From NCBI GenBank assembly GCA_900547615.1, contig URHH01000043.1, positions 1 through 18,905 on the forward strand: a DNA stretch of 18,905 nt. The letters run 5' to 3'. The notes beneath the pieces were generated by a model. The model was not told where the DNA came from and ran no database searches. It saw only the letters and a list, made by a program, of their open reading frames with translations. The DNA comes from an uncultured Blautia sp. GTDB lineage: Bacteria; Bacillota; Clostridia; Lachnospirales; Lachnospiraceae. This document shows, one piece after another, positions 7,425-14,737 of this stretch; positions within the stretch are counted from its first letter, which is position 1, and each line of letters starts with the position of its first letter. The position numbers were made by a program, and so were the translations under genes.

Positions 7425-7456
7425 AGAGAAAAAGAACCACCTTCCGTGAAAGGTGG
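7425..7456 (-). terminator. Terminator of the broken XRE regulator
   Basis: On the minus strand CCACCTT (7456-7450) and AAGGTGG (7443-7437) form a stem followed by TTCTTTTTCT. It lies 8 bases past the stop codon of the regulator relic. Confidence 0.75.
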
Positions 7457-7463
7457 CAGTCTC

Positions 7464-7711
7464 TTATCTGTTGTTCAGCATCTCCTGAATTGCTGTGCGG
7501 ATAACAGATTTATTACGGTCGTTCAGTCGCATATACTGATGCAAAAGAATATCGATGCTTGGACGCTTTTCCTCGTTCGCTAAAGCCATAAGGAAGCGGG
7601 CGGTATTCCCACTTTTTCCGCAACCTCTTCCTGTGTTCGATTTGCATCTACACGGTATTTTTTGAAGATAGGCCCCATGTAGGAAATATCCATTTTTTCT
7701 GTTTCAGCCAC
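7464..7711 (-). pseudogene. XRE-family transcriptional regulator with one-base frameshift
   Basis: On the minus strand, GGAGGTGA precedes GTG 7711. The frame reads VAETEKMDISYMGPIFKKYR and VDANRTQEEVAEKVGIP, then hits a stop. One base away the reading continues as ARFLMALANEEKRPSIDILL and ends MRLNDRNKSVIRTAIQEMLN-NR at TAA 7464-7466. Adding one base near 7600-7603 (a CCN proline codon now only CC) restores a single 82-residue frame. The first half is a Cro/C1-type HTH. Such regulators sit at the edge of many Lachnospiraceae conjugative elements. An internal deletion in the C-terminal half is also possible. Confidence 0.7.
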
Positions 7712-7844
7712 TATCAGTTCACCTCCAATACCATTTTACAGTTCAGGTATCGAGGCGTGAACGTTCTGCAAGTTCGTGAATAACACGAAATATGAAAAAA
7801 GGTGCCATATAAAGTAACACCATATTTAACAAATGTAAAAAAAT

Positions 7845-7894
7845 AAAAAGACAACTTTGCTATTCTGATTTTACAGAAGCAAAGTTGTCTTTTT
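7845..7894 (-). terminator. Strong bidirectional terminator downstream of hcp
   Basis: A perfect 17-bp stem, AAAAAGACAACTTTGCT (7845-7861) with its complement at 7878-7894, has A-rich and T-rich flanks on both sides and works in either direction. It terminates the minus-strand hcp operon 16 bases after its last codon and separates it from the element relics. The rest of 7712-7844 holds only a small inverted repeat, TTCGTG-N5-CACGAA (7773-7789), possibly an operator of the broken regulator. Confidence 0.93.
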
Positions 7895-7909
7895 TATTTA
7901 TGCATGAGT

Positions 7910-9538
7910 TTAAAAAAAGAATTTCAGATCTTCTTCTACTGTGCTAATTCCCGCAATACCAAAGTTCTCGACCAAAACTTTTGCCACATTGGGGCTGAGG
8001 AATGCCGGGAGAGTGGGACCGAGATGGATATTCTTCACGCCAAGATACAGAAGCGCCAGCAGAACGATGACAGCCTTCTGCTCATACCACGCAATGTTGT
8101 AGGCGATGGGCAGGTCGTTGATATCGTCCAGACCGAAAACTTCCTTGAGCTTCAAAGCAATGACAGCCAGAGAATACGAATCGTTGCACTGCCCGGCGTC
8201 CAGAACACGAGGAATGCCGTTGATGTCGCCCAAAGGCAGTTTGTTGTACTTGTATTTCGCGCATCCGGCTGTCAAGATCACAGCATCTTTCGGCAGCGCC
8301 TTGGCAAATTCGGTATAGTATTCCCGGCTCTTGGCACGGCCGTCACAGCCCGCCATCACAACGAACTTTTTGATCGCGCCGCTTTTTACCGCATCGACCA
8401 CCTGATCCGCCAGAGCCAGAACCTGCGCGTGTGCAAATCCGCCGATCAGCTCTCCTGTTTCAATTTCAGTAGGTGCAGCGCATCTTTTTGCGTGTTCAAT
8501 GATAGCGGAAAAATCCTTCTGCTCCCCGATTTCTCCTGGGATATGGGTACATCCCGGATATCCTGCTGCACCAGTAGTGTAGAGTCTGTCTTTGTAGCTG
8601 TCTTTAGGAGGCACGATGCAGTTAGTCGTCATCAGGATAGGACCGTTGAAGGATTCAAATTCCTCCTTCTGCTTCCACCACGCATTGCCGTAATTGCCGA
8701 TAAAGTTGGGATACTTTTTGAATGCCGGGTAATAGTGGGCAGGGAGCATCTCGGAATGGGTATAAACATCCACGCCGGTTCCCTGTGTCTGCTCCAGCAA
8801 CATTTCCAAATCCCGCAGGTCGTGACCGGAAACCAGAATACCGGGATTTGTCCCAACGCCAATATTTACCTTCGTAATTTCGGGATTTCCATAGGCTTCC
8901 GTGTTGGCCTTGTCCAGCAGAGCCATACCGGATACGCCGTGTTTTCCGGTTTCCATTGTCAGAGCAATCAATTCTTCTACGCTGAGATTGTCATCCAGTG
9001 TAGCTGCCAGCGCCCGCTGAAGGAAGGCATCGACCTCCTCATCATCCTTCAGTAGAACGTTTGCGTGTTTGGAGTATGCGGACAATCCCTTCAGACCGTA
9101 GGTAATCAGTTCTCGCAGAGAACGGATATCCTCGTTTTCAGTAGAAAGAACACCGACAGTTGCGGCTTTTTCTTCCCAATTGCCAGAGCCATTCCATTTT
9201 GCCGCTTCGGGCAGACCGGAAGGCTCGGCAATCTGCGCCAACAGCACATCTTTTTCAGTCAGTGTGGCACGGATTCTTGCCTCAATGCTTTCTTTGTCAA
9301 AATTTGCATTGGTGATGGTGGTGAACAGATTCAGGGTAATCAAGTGATTGATTTCCGCAGATACCTGCTTCCCTTCCTGACGCAGTGCAGTTGTAACAGC
9401 TGAAATCCCTTTTGTGACATAGACCAGCAGATCCTGCATAGCTGCCACATCAGGCTTCTTCCCGCATACACCGGACATGGTGCAACCTTTGCACCCGGCG
9501 GTTTCCTGACACTGATAGCAAAACATTTTTTGTTCCAT
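7910..9538 (-). CDS. hcp: Hybrid-cluster protein (hydroxylamine reductase / NO reductase), class I
   Basis: This 542-residue protein is the Fe-S-O hybrid-cluster enzyme, which reduces hydroxylamine and, physiologically, nitric oxide in anaerobes. The N-terminal cysteines C7-x2-C10-x8-C19-x5-C25 match the [4Fe-4S] cubane pattern of class I (strict anaerobe) Hcp. The hybrid-cluster ligands are all present: H239, E263, C307, C398, C426, C451 and E486, with K488. AGGAGG lies 7 bases before ATG 9538. It is the last gene of a minus-strand operon with a ferredoxin, a cupin and a Fe-S protein upstream, which are candidate electron donors. Regulation by the divergent Crp/Fnr gene is suggested by a palindrome at -41.5 of the operon promoter. 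GC content is visibly higher than in the flanking relics and in the 15.5-18.8 kb operon. Confidence 0.96.
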   Translation of the reverse strand: MEQKMFCYQCQETAGCKGCTMSGVCGKKPDVAAMQDLLVYVTKGISAVTTALRQEGKQVSAEINHLITLNLFTTITNANFDKESIEARIRATLTEKDVLLAQIAEPSGLPEAAKWNGSGNWEEKAATVGVLSTENEDIRSLRELITYGLKGLSAYSKHANVLLKDDEEVDAFLQRALAATLDDNLSVEELIALTMETGKHGVSGMALLDKANTEAYGNPEITKVNIGVGTNPGILVSGHDLRDLEMLLEQTQGTGVDVYTHSEMLPAHYYPAFKKYPNFIGNYGNAWWKQKEEFESFNGPILMTTNCIVPPKDSYKDRLYTTGAAGYPGCTHIPGEIGEQKDFSAIIEHAKRCAAPTEIETGELIGGFAHAQVLALADQVVDAVKSGAIKKFVVMAGCDGRAKSREYYTEFAKALPKDAVILTAGCAKYKYNKLPLGDINGIPRVLDAGQCNDSYSLAVIALKLKEVFGLDDINDLPIAYNIAWYEQKAVIVLLALLYLGVKNIHLGPTLPAFLSPNVAKVLVENFGIAGISTVEEDLKFFF

Positions 9539-9617
9539 AATAGACCTCCTAAAAACTTTTAAAATTTGAAATGATGTAGTTACTTTTCAATCAAAAAAGT
9601 ATATAGATGCGCTTGAA

Positions 9618-9806
9618 TTAATCTTCCCAAGCGATTGCAGACACAGGACACGAATCAATTGCATCCTGCACGGCGCTTTGATTGTCATCGTTTGCTGGTT
9701 GGTATGCTTCCGCCTTCTCGTGCTCATTCATACGAAAAACTTCGTCGCAGATCCCACAGCAAAGCCCGCAGCCAATGCAGAGATTCTGATCTACTTTTAT
9801 TTTCAT
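9618..9806 (-). CDS. Small [4Fe-4S] ferredoxin
   Basis: This 62-residue single-cluster ferredoxin begins MKIKVDQNLCIGCGLCCGIC and ends with the SCPVSAIAWED segment. The CxxCxxC ligands plus the distal CP cysteine bind one [4Fe-4S] cluster. Two further cysteines next to the motif could form a disulfide, as in Thermotoga-type ferredoxins. I chose ATG 9806 rather than the longer frame because GAGGGCGGTGA lies just upstream. It sits directly before hcp and is the natural candidate for Hcp's electron donor; hcp-linked ferredoxins (frdX-type) are a known association. Confidence 0.88.
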   Translation of the reverse strand: MKIKVDQNLCIGCGLCCGICDEVFRMNEHEKAEAYQPANDDNQSAVQDAIDSCPVSAIAWED

Positions 9807-9839
9807 AAAATCACCGCCCTCTGTCAATTTTACGTTTGA

Positions 9840-10172
9840 TTAAAATACAACGACCAAAAGCATCTTGAACGCCTCCTGTCCATATACCGCGTGAGGGTGT
9901 CCAGCTGGCATGACGATGGATTCTCCTTCATGCAACAGATATTCTGTGCCGTCAATGGTGATTTTTCCAACGCCGTCCAGACAGGTTACGAAAGCGTCGC
10001 CGCCCGATTCATGAGTGCTGATTTCCTCGCCCTTTGCGAATGAGAACAGGGTAATACTTACTGCCGGATTTTGCGCCAGCGTCTTGCTGACTACCTGCCC
10101 CTCCTGATAGGAGATCTGCTCCTTCAGCGTCAGAACCTCGGCTTGCGCAATGTTTTTCATTTTTTTACTCAT
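9840..10172 (-). CDS. Single-domain cupin protein
   Basis: This 110-residue small beta-barrel protein starts at ATG 10172 behind GGAGGTGA. Cupin motif 1 is visible as FAKGEEISTHESGGDAF...DGVG, and motif 2 as EGESIVMPAGHPHAVYG, which gives the histidines and glutamate needed for a metal site. The N-terminal QAEVLTLKEQISYQEGQVVS stretch is typical of the small 'cupin domain-containing' proteins of gut Clostridia. The exact substrate is unknown. It lies inside the hcp operon between two Fe-S proteins, so a role in metal or redox handling under nitrosative stress is an inference from context only. Confidence 0.85.
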   Translation of the reverse strand: MSKKMKNIAQAEVLTLKEQISYQEGQVVSKTLAQNPAVSITLFSFAKGEEISTHESGGDAFVTCLDGVGKITIDGTEYLLHEGESIVMPAGHPHAVYGQEAFKMLLVVVF

Positions 10173-10247
10173 AACAGTCACCTCCTGCAATATAATTTGT
10201 TTTTGTCTGTCGGACATATTCCAAAAACTGAAGAACCAAATCAGAGG

Positions 10248-10961
10248 TTATTCCAGAATCTTTCCATCAATCGAGATAGTGACCACCTGCCAGGGAATGA
10301 ATTTTCCGCTTGCCTGCAATGCTTTTTTAGCAGCTAACTCCAGTCCGCCGCAGCAGGGAACTTCCATCCGCACAATGGTCACGCTCTGGATATTGTTGTT
10401 TTGGATAATCTGCGTCAGCTTTTCGCTGTAATCCACGTTGTCCAGCTTGGGGCAGCCAATCAGCGTAACCTTCCCACGCATAAAATCCTCGTGCATTCTG
10501 GCATAGGCATATGCGCTGCAATCTGCCGCAATCAGCAACTTGGCTCCTTCAAAATAGGGGGCACCTACTGGGACCAGCTTAATTTGGCAGGGCCACTGCC
10601 TCAGCTGTGACTCAGCCTGCATCGGGGCAGAAGGAGCAGATTCCTGCGAATGCTGGATTCGCTGCATTCGGCTGCCCGGGCAACCCGTATGAAGACCAAC
10701 GGAAGGAGAATTCATTCTGTTCTTTTTTCTCATATTTTCCTGCACAGCCTTTTCGTCATAGGCAGCAGCTTCCCGTTCCACAAAGGAAATCGCACCGGTG
10801 GGGCAGGTGGGCAGGCAATCGCCCAGACCATCGCAATAATCGTCCCGCAGGAGTTTTGCCTTTCCGTTTACCATGCCGATAGCCCCTTCATGGCAGGCTT
10901 CGGCGCAGGCTCCACATCCATTGCACTTTTCTTCGTCTATCTGAATAATTTTCCGAATCAT
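10248..10961 (-). CDS. 4Fe-4S binding protein with C-terminal CCG-type domain
   Basis: In this 237-residue protein a ferredoxin domain comes first. Cluster I has C13, C16, C19 and C23. The second motif is C43-DGLGD-C49-LPT-C53-P, where GLG replaces the usual cysteines, a variant seen in this family. A low-complexity linker (about 75-125) precedes a C-terminal alpha/beta domain with LIAADCSAYAYARMHEDF, LIGCPKLDN and VPCCGG. The second part resembles cysteine-rich redox or metal-binding domains. The family is widespread in anaerobes beside hcp, and electron transfer is its likely role. It is the first gene of the minus-strand operon, with GAAAGGATGA upstream of ATG 10961 and the Crp/Fnr-type promoter about 30 bases further upstream. 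Confidence 0.85.
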   Translation of the reverse strand: MIRKIIQIDEEKCNGCGACAEACHEGAIGMVNGKAKLLRDDYCDGLGDCLPTCPTGAISFVEREAAAYDEKAVQENMRKKNRMNSPSVGLHTGCPGSRMQRIQHSQESAPSAPMQAESQLRQWPCQIKLVPVGAPYFEGAKLLIAADCSAYAYARMHEDFMRGKVTLIGCPKLDNVDYSEKLTQIIQNNNIQSVTIVRMEVPCCGGLELAAKKALQASGKFIPWQVVTISIDGKILE

Positions 10962-10980
10962 GTTTGCTTCATCCTTTCTC

Positions 10981-11009
10981 TTGCGTTTCTGGATTTAGTA
11001 TACTATAAT
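10981..11009 (+). promoter_or_regulatory. Promoter of Crp/Fnr regulator 1
   Basis: A TTGCGT -35 (10981-10986), 17 bp spacer and consensus TATAAT -10 (11004-11009) lie before the regulator. The start would be near 11016, so the palindrome at 11025-11038 falls just downstream in the initially transcribed region, which suits autorepression. Confidence 0.55.
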
Positions 11010-11038
11010 ATGAAATGAAAATCTGTTGTTATAACAAC
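10997..11038 (-). promoter_or_regulatory. Class II Crp/Fnr-type promoter of the Fe-S/cupin/ferredoxin/hcp operon
   Basis: On the minus strand a -10 TATACT (+ strand 10997-11002) follows the palindrome GTTGTTATAACAAC (11025-11038) with exactly 22 bp between. The centre of the palindrome is therefore at -41.5 of the predicted start near 10990. This is the class II activator geometry of Crp/Fnr proteins, where the site replaces the -35 box. Confidence 0.75.
11025..11038. promoter_or_regulatory. FNR-box-like operator GTTGT-N4-ACAAC
   Basis: GTTGTTATAACAAC is a perfect 14-bp palindrome with the same 5-4-5 architecture as the E. coli FNR box (TTGAT-N4-ATCAA). It is placed between the divergent hcp operon and regulator 1, and its end touches the ribosome binding site of the latter. 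Confidence 0.75.
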
Positions 11039-11052
11039 AAGGAGTGAAAAAT

Positions 11053-11715
11053 ATGAATTTATCCAATACACAACTGTTTCGAGGACTGGAAGAAGCAGAG
11101 ATTACATCTCTTTTGGGTTGCCTGAATGCCACAACGCGTAGTTTTCAAAAAGGAGAGGTAATCCTTTCAGAAGGAAACATCACGGAAAATATCGGGATCT
11201 TGCTGTCCGGCCTGGCGGTGATCTCCTGCAACGATATCTGGGGCAATACCAGTATTTTGGGTCATGTTGCGCCCGGCTCTGTATTCGCCGAGGTGTATGC
11301 CTGCATTCCGGGGGAGCCGATGTTGGTTACGGTGTCCGCTGCGGAGGATACATCCATATTGTTTATGAATGTGGGGCGTGTCCTGGCTACTTGTACCAAT
11401 GCCTGTCCATTCCACACAAGACTTGTCCGAAATTTGCTGACTGTCTGCGCTCACAGAAATCTTCAGCTTTCTCAAAGAATCCAGCATACCAGTTCCAAAT
11501 CCATTCGGGGGCGGTTGATGTCCTATTTTTCGGAATGCGCCAAACGCGCCGGGAGCAATTCTTTCCTGATCCCCTACAACCGCCAACAGTTAGCTGATTA
11601 TCTGAATGTGGACCGCAGTACCATGTGTAACGAGCTTTCAAAAATGCAAAAAGACGGAATTATTGAGTACAGCAAGAATCAATTTTTATTAAAAGATAGC
11701 TTGATGTTTCAATAG
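11053..11715 (+). CDS. Crp/Fnr-family transcriptional regulator 1 (HcpR-like)
   Basis: In this 220-residue protein a cyclic-nucleotide-binding-like beta-barrel (about 8-115: FRGLEEAEIT, EGNITENIGILLSGLAVIS) is followed by the dimerisation helix and a winged HTH (about 176-203) with recognition helix DRSTMCNELSKM. No four-cysteine FNR cluster pattern is present, so it is not a classical oxygen-sensing FNR. Its position divergent to hcp fits the HcpR group, which responds to nitrosative stress, but the effector cannot be read from sequence. ATG 11053 has AAGGAG about 8 bases upstream; GTG 11044 is an alternative. It converges on asrC with only 95 bases between and no clear terminator there. It is a paralogue of the regulator at 14738-15397. 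Confidence 0.9.
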   Translation: MNLSNTQLFRGLEEAEITSLLGCLNATTRSFQKGEVILSEGNITENIGILLSGLAVISCNDIWGNTSILGHVAPGSVFAEVYACIPGEPMLVTVSAAEDTSILFMNVGRVLATCTNACPFHTRLVRNLLTVCAHRNLQLSQRIQHTSSKSIRGRLMSYFSECAKRAGSNSFLIPYNRQQLADYLNVDRSTMCNELSKMQKDGIIEYSKNQFLLKDSLMFQ

Positions 11716-11810
11716 AGAGTATGAGTGATTCATTGTATGTTTTCTGATGATCTATTTTATCAAAAAAATACTTTTAAGTGTCCTTCAAAAATCTCTCAAG
11801 CTGTTATATA

Positions 11811-12773
11811 TCAATATGTTATACCTTTCCAATACATGGGAGTCATAACTTCTGCAATCTCTGGCAGAGTGACATCCCGCAAGGCCCATCGTTTGAACTC
11901 CTCAAAACCAGTACGGTCTACAATGTAGCCAATATGCTCTTTTCCGCCGGGAGCATTGGGGTCGATGTACTCCTTCACATAGTCGTAGGTATTGAGAATG
12001 ATTTTGATAATACTGTCTTCGTCCACCCACTTGATGAAATCTTCACCCAGACGCGGGTTCTTTTTGCCAGTTCTACCCAGCAAAGTAAGTCTATAGTATT
12101 TCTTTTCACTACGAGTCCATGCAGCATTCGGACAGGCCAAAACACATTCTCCACAGCCAATGCATCGCCGCTCATCTCGTTGAGGACGGAAGTTGACTGG
12201 TTTCAGAGCTTCAACAGATTTCTTTTTGCAGGCTTTTACACAGGCCCCGCAGCTAACACAACGATCAGACTTAAGATGAGGTACTGTCATACCCATGATG
12301 CCAAAGTCATGCATACGTACTTTGGCACAATCATTGGGGCAACCAGTCAGAGCAATCTTAAAGTGGAGATCGTTGGGGAAAACAGCTTTTTCAATACGCT
12401 GGGCAAGCGCAGTGGTATCATAACAGGCGAATGGACAGACACGGTTGCCCACGCAAGCGGTGATATTTCGGGTTCCAGCAGCAGGATAGCCGCAGCCCAC
12501 TTCATCCTGATTGATCTCCAAACCGTCAATCAGGCTTTGAAGGGCAGCATTAACCTCTGGCATCTTTTCAAAAGGAATACCAGGAATCTCAAATCCCTGT
12601 CGGCTGGTAATATGAACTGTGCCATTTCCGAAAGTTTCTGCAATATGCTGAATTTGGCTCAGATATTTGGCATCCAGATGACCACCGGGAACACGGATTC
12701 TGGAAGCAGTCATACCACGTTCTTTAGTGACACGAAACGCATTCTTTTTTAGTATTTTTGTGTTGATATCCAT
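11811..12773 (-). CDS. asrC: Anaerobic sulfite reductase subunit C (siroheme/Fe-S catalytic subunit)
   Basis: This 320-residue subunit carries the siroheme and the active site that reduces sulfite to sulfide. The siroheme-[4Fe-4S] ligands appear as C107-x5-C113 (ACVGNRVC) and C145-x3-C149 (TGCPNDC). Two ferredoxin clusters follow at C172/175/178/182 and C204/207/210/214. The N-terminal half has the nitrite/sulfite reductase ferredoxin-like fold with ITSRQGFEIPG. It is the last gene of asrABC, 11 bases after asrB. The length agrees with AsrC of Salmonella and Clostridium. It generates sulfide from sulfite for anaerobic dissimilation or detoxification. Confidence 0.95.
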   Translation of the reverse strand: MDINTKILKKNAFRVTKERGMTASRIRVPGGHLDAKYLSQIQHIAETFGNGTVHITSRQGFEIPGIPFEKMPEVNAALQSLIDGLEINQDEVGCGYPAAGTRNITACVGNRVCPFACYDTTALAQRIEKAVFPNDLHFKIALTGCPNDCAKVRMHDFGIMGMTVPHLKSDRCVSCGACVKACKKKSVEALKPVNFRPQRDERRCIGCGECVLACPNAAWTRSEKKYYRLTLLGRTGKKNPRLGEDFIKWVDEDSIIKIILNTYDYVKEYIDPNAPGGKEHIGYIVDRTGFEEFKRWALRDVTLPEIAEVMTPMYWKGITY

Positions 12774-12784
12774 GTTACCCCTCC

Positions 12785-13579
12785 TTAATCTACTAAAAAT
12801 TTCCCTTTGGTATAATTAAATACTGGACCGTCCAGGCAAACATAGGTGTCCCCAATTTTACAGTGACCACACTTGCCCAGACCGCAGCACATTTTCCGTT
12901 CCTGAGAAATCCAGACATTTTCTTCTGGAAGTCCAATATCCAGTAATCCCTGCACGGAAAAGCGCATCATGGCAGGAGGCCCTACCACAACAGCCACTGT
13001 GTTCTGCACATTATCCAGTTTGATTTGAGGGATGTACTGAGTAACAAGGCCCACATGACAGGCAACATCCTCTTCTGTACAATCTACCGTAAGGATGACA
13101 TCCATGTTTTTTTCCCAGAGCGTCAGATCGTTGCGGAAAAGAATGTCATGCGACGTTTTGAAGCCTGCAATCAGAGTCATATGCCCCCGCTGTTCCGGAT
13201 GATTGAAAAAGTAATCCACCACTCCTCGAACAGGCGATAGGCCAGTTCCGCCAGCCATGACGATGATGTCCTTACCTGCATAGTCTGATACATCGAATCC
13301 ATTCCCATAGGGACCACGCAGCAAAAGAGTATCACCAACATAATGTTCAAAAATTTCATTGGTAACCTTGCCCACTCGACGAATGGTTAGATCTACAAAG
13401 TTTTCTCCAATACCACTGACCGAGATAGGAGCTTCTCCATATTTAGGAATTGATACCTCAAAAAACTGTCCCGGCTTAACATCTCCTTGAAACTCCATAC
13501 GGAACGTATACTCAATTTTTGTGTGCCGAATTACTTCCAAAATTTTGGATGGGAAAGGAATATAATCATTTTTCATCAT
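12785..13579 (-). CDS. asrB: Anaerobic sulfite reductase subunit B (FAD/NAD(P)H reductase)
   Basis: This 264-residue ferredoxin-NADP+ reductase-type protein passes electrons from NAD(P)H to the Fe-S subunits. An FAD barrel (about 10-95, with RGPYGNGF) is followed by the nucleotide-binding fold with AGGTGLSP (109-116). A PyrK-like C-terminal [2Fe-2S] motif has C232, C237, C240 and C248. Its ATG overlaps the asrA stop by 4 bases, so translation is coupled; the second ATG at 13576 is an equally good start. Confidence 0.95.
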   Translation of the reverse strand: MMKNDYIPFPSKILEVIRHTKIEYTFRMEFQGDVKPGQFFEVSIPKYGEAPISVSGIGENFVDLTIRRVGKVTNEIFEHYVGDTLLLRGPYGNGFDVSDYAGKDIIVMAGGTGLSPVRGVVDYFFNHPEQRGHMTLIAGFKTSHDILFRNDLTLWEKNMDVILTVDCTEEDVACHVGLVTQYIPQIKLDNVQNTVAVVVGPPAMMRFSVQGLLDIGLPEENVWISQERKMCCGLGKCGHCKIGDTYVCLDGPVFNYTKGKFLVD

Positions 13580-14592
13580 TGTTCAGTCACCTCCGTCATA
13601 GCACTCTGCAATTTGTTGATGCAACCTGAAAATGAGATATACTCCGGACAGATATCGTCGCATCGTCCGCAACCCACACACATGTGATAGCCATTGCGTT
13701 GTTTGTAGTCCAGTACCTTGTGCAGTACCTTGAACCGCATCCGTTCTCCGTTTTTCTTCCGATAACTGCCGCCACCGGCCACATCGGTAAAGCCATCTAC
13801 CATACAGGAGGCCCAGATACGACGACGCTCTCCAACTTTGCCATTCTCGCTATAAAAGAGGTCCTGCATAGTAAAGCAGGTACAGGTAGGACAGACAAAA
13901 TTGCAACGTCCACAGTTGATGCAGCGGCTATTGTATTCCTCCCACATAGTACTTTTGGCCACCTCTGCGGTCAGATTTTCAGGGACTTGAACTGTAACTT
14001 GGTTTTCAGTGACATGAGCAGGGATGACTTCCTGCTGTTCACACCCAGCTTGTACTAACTGTTTTACCCATGCCTCATCCTTACAGTCCACCAGATAGGT
14101 GCCGTCAGGCTGGCGGTCGATGCTCATATCATATTTAGTGCTTACATTGGTTCCCATACTGACGCAGAAGCAATTTTCAAAGGAATGTTCACAGCCCATC
14201 AGCACAACCTTAATGTTATCCCGCAGATGCTGATAGTAATAATCTGCTGGACCGTTGTGTAGGTACATATCGTCCAGCCGCTTAAGAGCATATAGATCGC
14301 AGCTACGCAAGAAAATGACTGCGCCTTTTTGGGGAAAATCGGCTTCTTTGGTTTGCCCTTCCGTAAAGAAGAACAGGGTTTGAGAAACGGGTGTCAGCAC
14401 TTCCTTGAAGGAATAATCAGATTTTTTGTCGAACACGATTTCGTCAGCATGTTCAATTTTTCCATAACGGATACAATCTGTATCAGAAAAGCGCCCGCCG
14501 CCAGAAAAGTTGCGGGGAGCATAGATATGGTAATTTGTTTGCCATGTCTGAAATAATGCATTCAGTTGCATATCAGTAATATGAAATCCCAT
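13576..14592 (-). CDS. asrA: Anaerobic sulfite reductase subunit A (4Fe-4S electron carrier)
   Basis: This 338-residue iron-sulfur subunit carries electrons between AsrB and AsrC. Two [4Fe-4S] binding motifs are seen, CINCGRCNFVCPTC (C224/227/230/234) and CVGCGRCDDICPEY (C305/308/311/315). An N-terminal domain with FLRSCDLYALKRLD and GCEHSFENCFC is shared with hydrogenase beta-subunit-type proteins. ATG 14592 has AAGGAGG about 9 bases upstream. It is the first gene of asrA-asrB-asrC. Its promoter carries a FNR-box-like site at -41.5. Confidence 0.95.
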   Translation of the reverse strand: MGFHITDMQLNALFQTWQTNYHIYAPRNFSGGGRFSDTDCIRYGKIEHADEIVFDKKSDYSFKEVLTPVSQTLFFFTEGQTKEADFPQKGAVIFLRSCDLYALKRLDDMYLHNGPADYYYQHLRDNIKVVLMGCEHSFENCFCVSMGTNVSTKYDMSIDRQPDGTYLVDCKDEAWVKQLVQAGCEQQEVIPAHVTENQVTVQVPENLTAEVAKSTMWEEYNSRCINCGRCNFVCPTCTCFTMQDLFYSENGKVGERRRIWASCMVDGFTDVAGGGSYRKKNGERMRFKVLHKVLDYKQRNGYHMCVGCGRCDDICPEYISFSGCINKLQSAMTEVTEQ

Positions 14593-14637
14593 ATATTTTC
14601 CTCCTTATACTTAAATAACTACATGATGACTATAAGG

Positions 14638-14679
14638 AGTGTAACACAAACAAAGAAGAATCCATGTTGCGTGTGCAAC
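14638..14679 (-). promoter_or_regulatory. Class II Crp/Fnr-type promoter of asrABC
   Basis: On the minus strand an extended -10, TGT-TACACT (hexamer at + 14638-14643), lies exactly 22 bp from the palindrome GTTGC-N4-GCAAC (14666-14679). This puts the palindrome centre at -41.5 of a start near 14631. No -35 is needed or seen. Confidence 0.7.
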
Positions 14680-14698
14680 ATGGATTCTTCTTTGTTTG
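14647..14698. repeat. Perfect 24-bp inverted repeat enclosing the asr operator
   Basis: Bases 14647-14670 are perfectly complementary to 14675-14698 with only a GTGT centre. No T-tract follows on either strand, so it is not a standard intrinsic terminator, although it lies 40 bases past the end of the crp2 gene. The innermost 14 bp are the GTTGC-N4-GCAAC operator. Confidence 0.92.
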
Positions 14699-14737
14699 AT
14701 GCTGTAGATTATTCAATGGGGAGCTTGTAGTATTCAA

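Noticed and set aside
7904..9055. Long plus-strand open frame of 383 codons opposite hcp
   Set aside because: It is entirely antisense to a gene with all Hcp cluster ligands, has no sensible start signal, and its translation resembles no known protein.
11778..12752. Long plus-strand open frame of 324 codons opposite asrC
   Set aside because: It is the shadow of asrC, whose siroheme and Fe-S motifs are complete on the other strand.
14647..14698. The 24-bp inverted repeat as an ordinary intrinsic terminator of regulator 2
   Set aside because: No T-tract follows on the minus strand (TGTGTTACACT follows), and the core is an operator with promoter spacing; a 3'-end role is still kept as an additional possibility.
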